NCBI GenBank assembly: GCA_910577355.1
Contig: CAJTMY010000044.1
Location: 1 to 16,154 of the forward strand
From: an uncultured Muribaculaceae bacterium
Lineage (GTDB): Bacteria; Bacteroidota; Bacteroidia; Bacteroidales; Muribaculaceae
Reading direction: 5' to 3'
Length of the DNA stretch: 16,154 nt
Position numbers and translations under genes: made by a program. Position 1 is the first letter of the stretch. Every line of letters begins with the position of its first letter. Positions 13,926 to 16,154 of this stretch are shown piece after piece. The notes beneath the pieces are model-generated. The model made no database searches, was not told the DNA's origin, and saw only the letters and a program-made list of their open reading frames with translations.

Positions 13926-14816
13926 TTACTCTAACTCCAGCTGTGTATAAGTATGTTTTCGTGAATATAGCCATTCACCAAGTTTTAGATTAAATACTGA
14001 ATGACCGGTTGTTTTTAAATAATCCTCATTCAAATCACGTTGCAACTTCCACACTTTATCGCGGGTGGATAGCTTATACTTACTGCCTCGGGGAGCATAG
14101 ATTGGGAAATTTCCGTTCTCCACGGCAACAGCCTCAAAAGTATATATCCCATCTTTGTCTGAGACCTTCATAATCAAGCCCGGAAGGCCGCCGAATTTCC
14201 AAGGACCATATTCTACCGGAATATCCGGAGTAAACCACGCCGTGAAATCACGACCACGCCAATGGCATATTGCCTTGATACATTCGTAGCCGCATATTGT
14301 GGCCATATCTGTTCCAATCTGCCAGTTGAAAAGTGGAAGATTCTCTGTATAATATAGGTTTTCCGTATCAAGTTCTCTCGGCATAGTGGCCCATTCCGTC
14401 AAGACCCCATCTTTAGTTGTTATCTGTGAATACTGGTACTCTATCCAATAATCGGGGCGAAAACCCTTAATCCAGCGTGCCGGAGGATAAGCTGCATCTC
14501 TGCTGTGGGTGTCGAACCAATTAGCCAGACTATCCTCATTGACCTCGACAAAGAAACTGCTATAGTCTGTCATGTCTGGAGCGATCTTCAACTGCCCCTC
14601 GTCAATCCACGTAGACTTGTCGTTTATATTCTCCGCATTAAAAGCATATCTGATGCGAATATTCGCATCAGATATCTTTTCCCTTTGCCCTGTTGCCGAC
14701 CTTACATAATTGTAGGGAGATATTTTAGCATCAGAGTCTTTTCGCTGAGCCCAAAGACAATCTGCTGACAGACTCGAATATATAATAGCGGCTATAAATG
14801 CAACATATCTTATCAT
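13926..14816 (-). CDS. GLPGLI family protein (periplasmic or secreted)
   Basis: The product carries the family's name motif in KFGGLPGLIMKVSD, preceded by the usual GYECIKA and GRDFTAWFTPDIPVEYGP. The family is widespread in Bacteroidetes, exported, and of unknown biochemical role. I place the start at ATG 14816, because MIRYVAFIAAIIYSSLSADC is a good signal peptide; that gives 296 residues. However, the frame is open without a stop to ATG 15005 (359 residues) and this extension encodes a double-glycine leader and Cys-rich peptide, described separately. If the long form is made, the signal sequence would be internal. The barrel gene follows after six bases. A 30-base perfect palindrome lies inside the coding region at 14646-14675 (encoding ISDANIRIRY). 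Confidence 0.85.
   Translation of the reverse strand: MIRYVAFIAAIIYSSLSADCLWAQRKDSDAKISPYNYVRSATGQREKISDANIRIRYAFNAENINDKSTWIDEGQLKIAPDMTDYSSFFVEVNEDSLANWFDTHSRDAAYPPARWIKGFRPDYWIEYQYSQITTKDGVLTEWATMPRELDTENLYYTENLPLFNWQIGTDMATICGYECIKAICHWRGRDFTAWFTPDIPVEYGPWKFGGLPGLIMKVSDKDGIYTFEAVAVENGNFPIYAPRGSKYKLSTRDKVWKLQRDLNEDYLKTTGHSVFNLKLGEWLYSRKHTYTQLELE
14646..14675. repeat. 30-base perfect palindrome within the GLPGLI gene
   Basis: ATATCTGATGCGAAT (14646-14660) is followed directly by its exact reverse complement (14661-14675), with no spacer. In the coding strand it encodes ISDANIRIRY, and the opposite strand encodes the same peptide. It lies in the N-terminal part of the mature protein. Confidence 0.95.
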
Positions 14817-15050
14817 ACGTATGCGTGAGCGAACAATAACACCCATATCTTCGCTATCGTACCCAACTTTGTCACAAGTTCCGGAAGATATTATGCTACC
14901 TCCAGTGTAATTTGCTGACATATTTGCAGAAGTAGATGACGGGGCATTACATCCGCAGCCACACTCAACACCACCTACCATGTGAATAAGTTCGTTTGTA
15001 GTCATAATCTCATCATTGAGAGTCTATAAAGATATTTTCTTGTTTTTCAT
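14817..15050 (-). pseudogene. GG-type RiPP precursor-like peptide with an in-frame TAG, fused to the GLPGLI gene
   Basis: From ATG 15050 the frame reads MKNKKISL, then TAG (15026-15024), then TLNDEIMTTNELIHMVGG, then VECGCGCNAPSSTSANMSAN and YTGGSIISSGTCDKVGYD, and runs without a stop into the GLPGLI signal peptide. The layout (MKKxxL..L..., ..ELxxxxGG, CxCxC, Ser/Asn/Gly-rich core) resembles the Bacteroidales GG family of radical-SAM-modified natural-product precursors (TIGR04149 type, recalled from memory). The TAG is one base from CAG or AAG, so a nonsense mutation is the simplest reading. An alternative is initiation at ATG 15005, which would leave a leader of only 12 residues. The usual stop between precursor and neighbour is missing, so this is either a decayed precursor or a true precursor-GLPGLI fusion. 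No modifying enzyme is in the window. Confidence 0.6.
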
Positions 15051-15083
15051 ATGAAGAAAAATATTCAGTTAATTTTTTCGCCG

Positions 15084-15114
15084 TAAATTTAAAAAAAATA
15101 ATTAAAATTCCAAA
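15084..15114 (-). promoter_or_regulatory. probable promoter of the precursor/GLPGLI/barrel operon
   Basis: On the minus strand TTTG (15114-15111), 19 bases, then TAAATTTA (15091-15084), one base off TAnnTTTG. It lies 33 bases before ATG 15050, in very AT-rich DNA, so chance similarity is possible. Its placement supports ATG 15050 as the ancestral start. Confidence 0.5.
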
Positions 15115-15164
15115 TTCATCGCTTAATATCATCACAATAATAACCTATATTAACACAATCAGAT

Positions 15165-15200
15165 AACAAAGCCCCGGCTTGCAAAAGTCAGGGCTTTGTT
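15165..15200. terminator. hairpin with AACAAAGCCC arms, probable terminator
   Basis: AACAAAGCCC (15165-15174) pairs perfectly with GGGCTTTGTT (15191-15200) around a 16-base loop; T-rich sequence follows on the plus strand. No plus-strand gene ends here in this window, so it more likely backs up pckA termination or remains from a lost gene. It lies at the right edge of the AT-rich block. Confidence 0.6.
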
Positions 15201-15223
15201 TTATGTTTTTCACCATATTACAT

Positions 15224-15259
15224 AAAAGAGACCGTGTCTATTTTGACACAGCCTCTTTT
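15224..15259 (-). terminator. pckA: terminator hairpin of pckA
   Basis: AAAAGAG-acc-GTGTC (15224-15238) pairs with GACAC-agc-CTCTTTT (15245-15259), leaving a three-base internal mismatch and a six-base loop. On the minus strand it begins 20 bases after the pckA stop and ends in CTCTTTT. Similar GAGGCTGTGTC hairpins also resemble ends of some insertion sequences, but no transposase is present. Confidence 0.7.
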
Positions 15260-15279
15260 CATATGCTTGAAAGTATTGA

Positions 15280-16154
15280 TTACTTGTCGAGGTGGGGACC
15301 TGCGGCTACGAGAGCCTTGCCTGCGGCATTGTTCTCGTACTTCTTGAAGTTCTTGATGAAGCGGGCAGCGAGGTCTTCGGCCTTTTCGTACCACTGCTTC
15401 TCATCGGTGTAAGTGTCGCGGGGATCGAGGATCTTGGGATCTACGCCAGGGAGTTCGGTAGGAATTGCGAAATCGAAGATGGGGAGTTCCTTTGTGGGAG
15501 CCTTGAGGATAGCGCCGTCGAGGATGGCATCGATGATACCGCGTGTGTCGCGGATAGAGATGCGCTTGCCGGTGCCGTTCCAGCCTGTGTTGACAAGGTA
15601 TGCCTTGGCACCCGATGCTTCCATGCGCTTGACGAGTTCTTCGGCATACTTGGTGGGATGGAGTTCAAGGAATGCCTGGCCGAAGCAAGCCGAGAATGTG
15701 GGAGTAGGCTCGGTTATGCCGCGTTCGGTACCGGCGAGCTTGGCGGTGAAGCCGCTCAGGAAGTAGTACTTGGTCTGCTCGGGGGTAAGGATCGATACCG
15801 GGGGCAGCACACCGAATGCGTCGGCGCTGAGGAAGATGACGTTCTTGGCGGCGGGACCGTGCGAGATAGGCTTAACGATCTTCTCGATGTGGTCGATAGG
15901 ATAGCTTACGCGGGTGTTCTCTGTAACGCTCTTATCGGCGAAGTCGATTTTGCCTTCGGCATCGACGGTAACGTTCTCGAGGAGAGCGTCGCGACGGATT
16001 GCGTTGTAGATGTCGGGCTCGCTGTCCTTGTCGAGGTTGATGACCTTGGCATAGCAACCGCCCTCGAAGTTGAACACGCCGCTGTCGTCCCAGCCGTGCT
16101 CGTCGTCACCGATAAGGAGACGCTTGGGGTCGGTGGAGAGGGTGGTCTTGCCTG
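15280..16154 (-). CDS. pckA: phosphoenolpyruvate carboxykinase (ATP), C-terminal part, runs off the right edge
   Basis: The enzyme interconverts oxaloacetate plus ATP with PEP, CO2 and ADP. In PEP-to-succinate fermenters it often runs in the carboxylating direction. The visible 290 or so residues begin inside the P-loop (GKTTLSTDPKRLL) and include the metal/nucleotide site LIGDDEHGWDD, FEGGCYAK, the TRVSYP segment, FLSADAFGVLPPVS, the conserved FLSGFTAKLAGTE, and the VNTGWNGTGKRISIRDTR segment. These are all features of the ATP-type family (about 535 residues). The frame is open to the last base of the window, so the start lies outside; the ATG at 16077 is internal. GC-rich codon use matches the other core genes and contrasts with the block on its left. 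Role next to the CoA-transferase fits succinate/propionate fermentation. Confidence 0.95.
   Translation of the reverse strand, partial: GKTTLSTDPKRLLIGDDEHGWDDSGVFNFEGGCYAKVINLDKDSEPDIYNAIRRDALLENVTVDAEGKIDFADKSVTENTRVSYPIDHIEKIVKPISHGPAAKNVIFLSADAFGVLPPVSILTPEQTKYYFLSGFTAKLAGTERGITEPTPTFSACFGQAFLELHPTKYAEELVKRMEASGAKAYLVNTGWNGTGKRISIRDTRGIIDAILDGAILKAPTKELPIFDFAIPTELPGVDPKILDPRDTYTDEKQWYEKAEDLAARFIKNFKKYENNAAGKALVAAGPHLDK

Noticed and set aside
15024..15026. TAG as a pyrrolysine or routinely suppressed codon
   Set aside because: No pyl genes or other evidence of amber recoding is visible; a simple nonsense mutation, sequencing error or downstream start is more economical.
1..16154. CRISPR arrays, complete insertion sequences, phage genes or rRNA
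   Set aside because: No regularly spaced repeats, transposase, integrase, capsid or rRNA-like sequence was seen.

Overview
The window looks like a Bacteroidales chromosome, most likely a Muribaculaceae-like gut bacterium. This is an inference from four things: promoters of the Bacteroidetes type (TTTG, about 20 bases, TAnnTTTG), a GLPGLI-family protein, two outer-membrane barrels with a CarboxypepD-like N-terminus, and a succinate/propionate-type CoA-transferase. Most of the window is GC-rich and holds core genes. Bases 11135-15170 are visibly richer in AT and hold accessory genes.

Layout. Bases 1-340 carry no convincing gene but many hairpins, ending in the terminator of the CoA-transferase. 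Bases 341-2224 (minus) encode a small membrane protein followed by an acetyl-CoA hydrolase/CoA-transferase. From a divergent promoter region, bases 2289-5661 (plus) form a tight run: miaB (tRNA ms2i6A synthesis), a sodium:neurotransmitter-symporter-family transporter, and two small proteins joined by ATGA overlaps. At 5778-8678 (plus) lies a large outer-membrane barrel protein with its own promoter and a striking inverted-repeat operator candidate. A bidirectional terminator separates it from the minus-strand group tRNA-Leu(TAA), TSCPD-domain protein and prfB. The prfB gene (RF2) needs a programmed +1 frameshift at an internal TGA. tsaB (t6A synthesis) is divergent from the tRNA. The right edge holds the C-terminal part of pckA (ATP-dependent PEP carboxykinase, minus).

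The accessory block between tsaB and pckA is a minus-strand operon: a CarboxypepD-plug-barrel outer-membrane protein (11286-13919) preceded by a GLPGLI protein. The reading frame of the GLPGLI gene is continuous upstream into a peptide with a double-glycine leader and a CGCGC core. That peptide resembles the Bacteroidales GG-type RiPP (radical-SAM-modified peptide) precursors. Its natural ATG lies 45 bases further upstream in the same frame, cut off by a single TAG codon. So the window seems to hold a natural-product precursor that is broken, recoded or fused to its neighbour. No modifying enzyme, peptidase or exporter is in view.

The core genes share a translation theme. MiaB acts on tRNAs that read UNN codons, including a tRNA-Leu(UAA) such as the one encoded here. 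TsaB makes t6A, and RF2 ends translation. miaB and tsaB also share an almost identical stretch from the -7 box into the leader.
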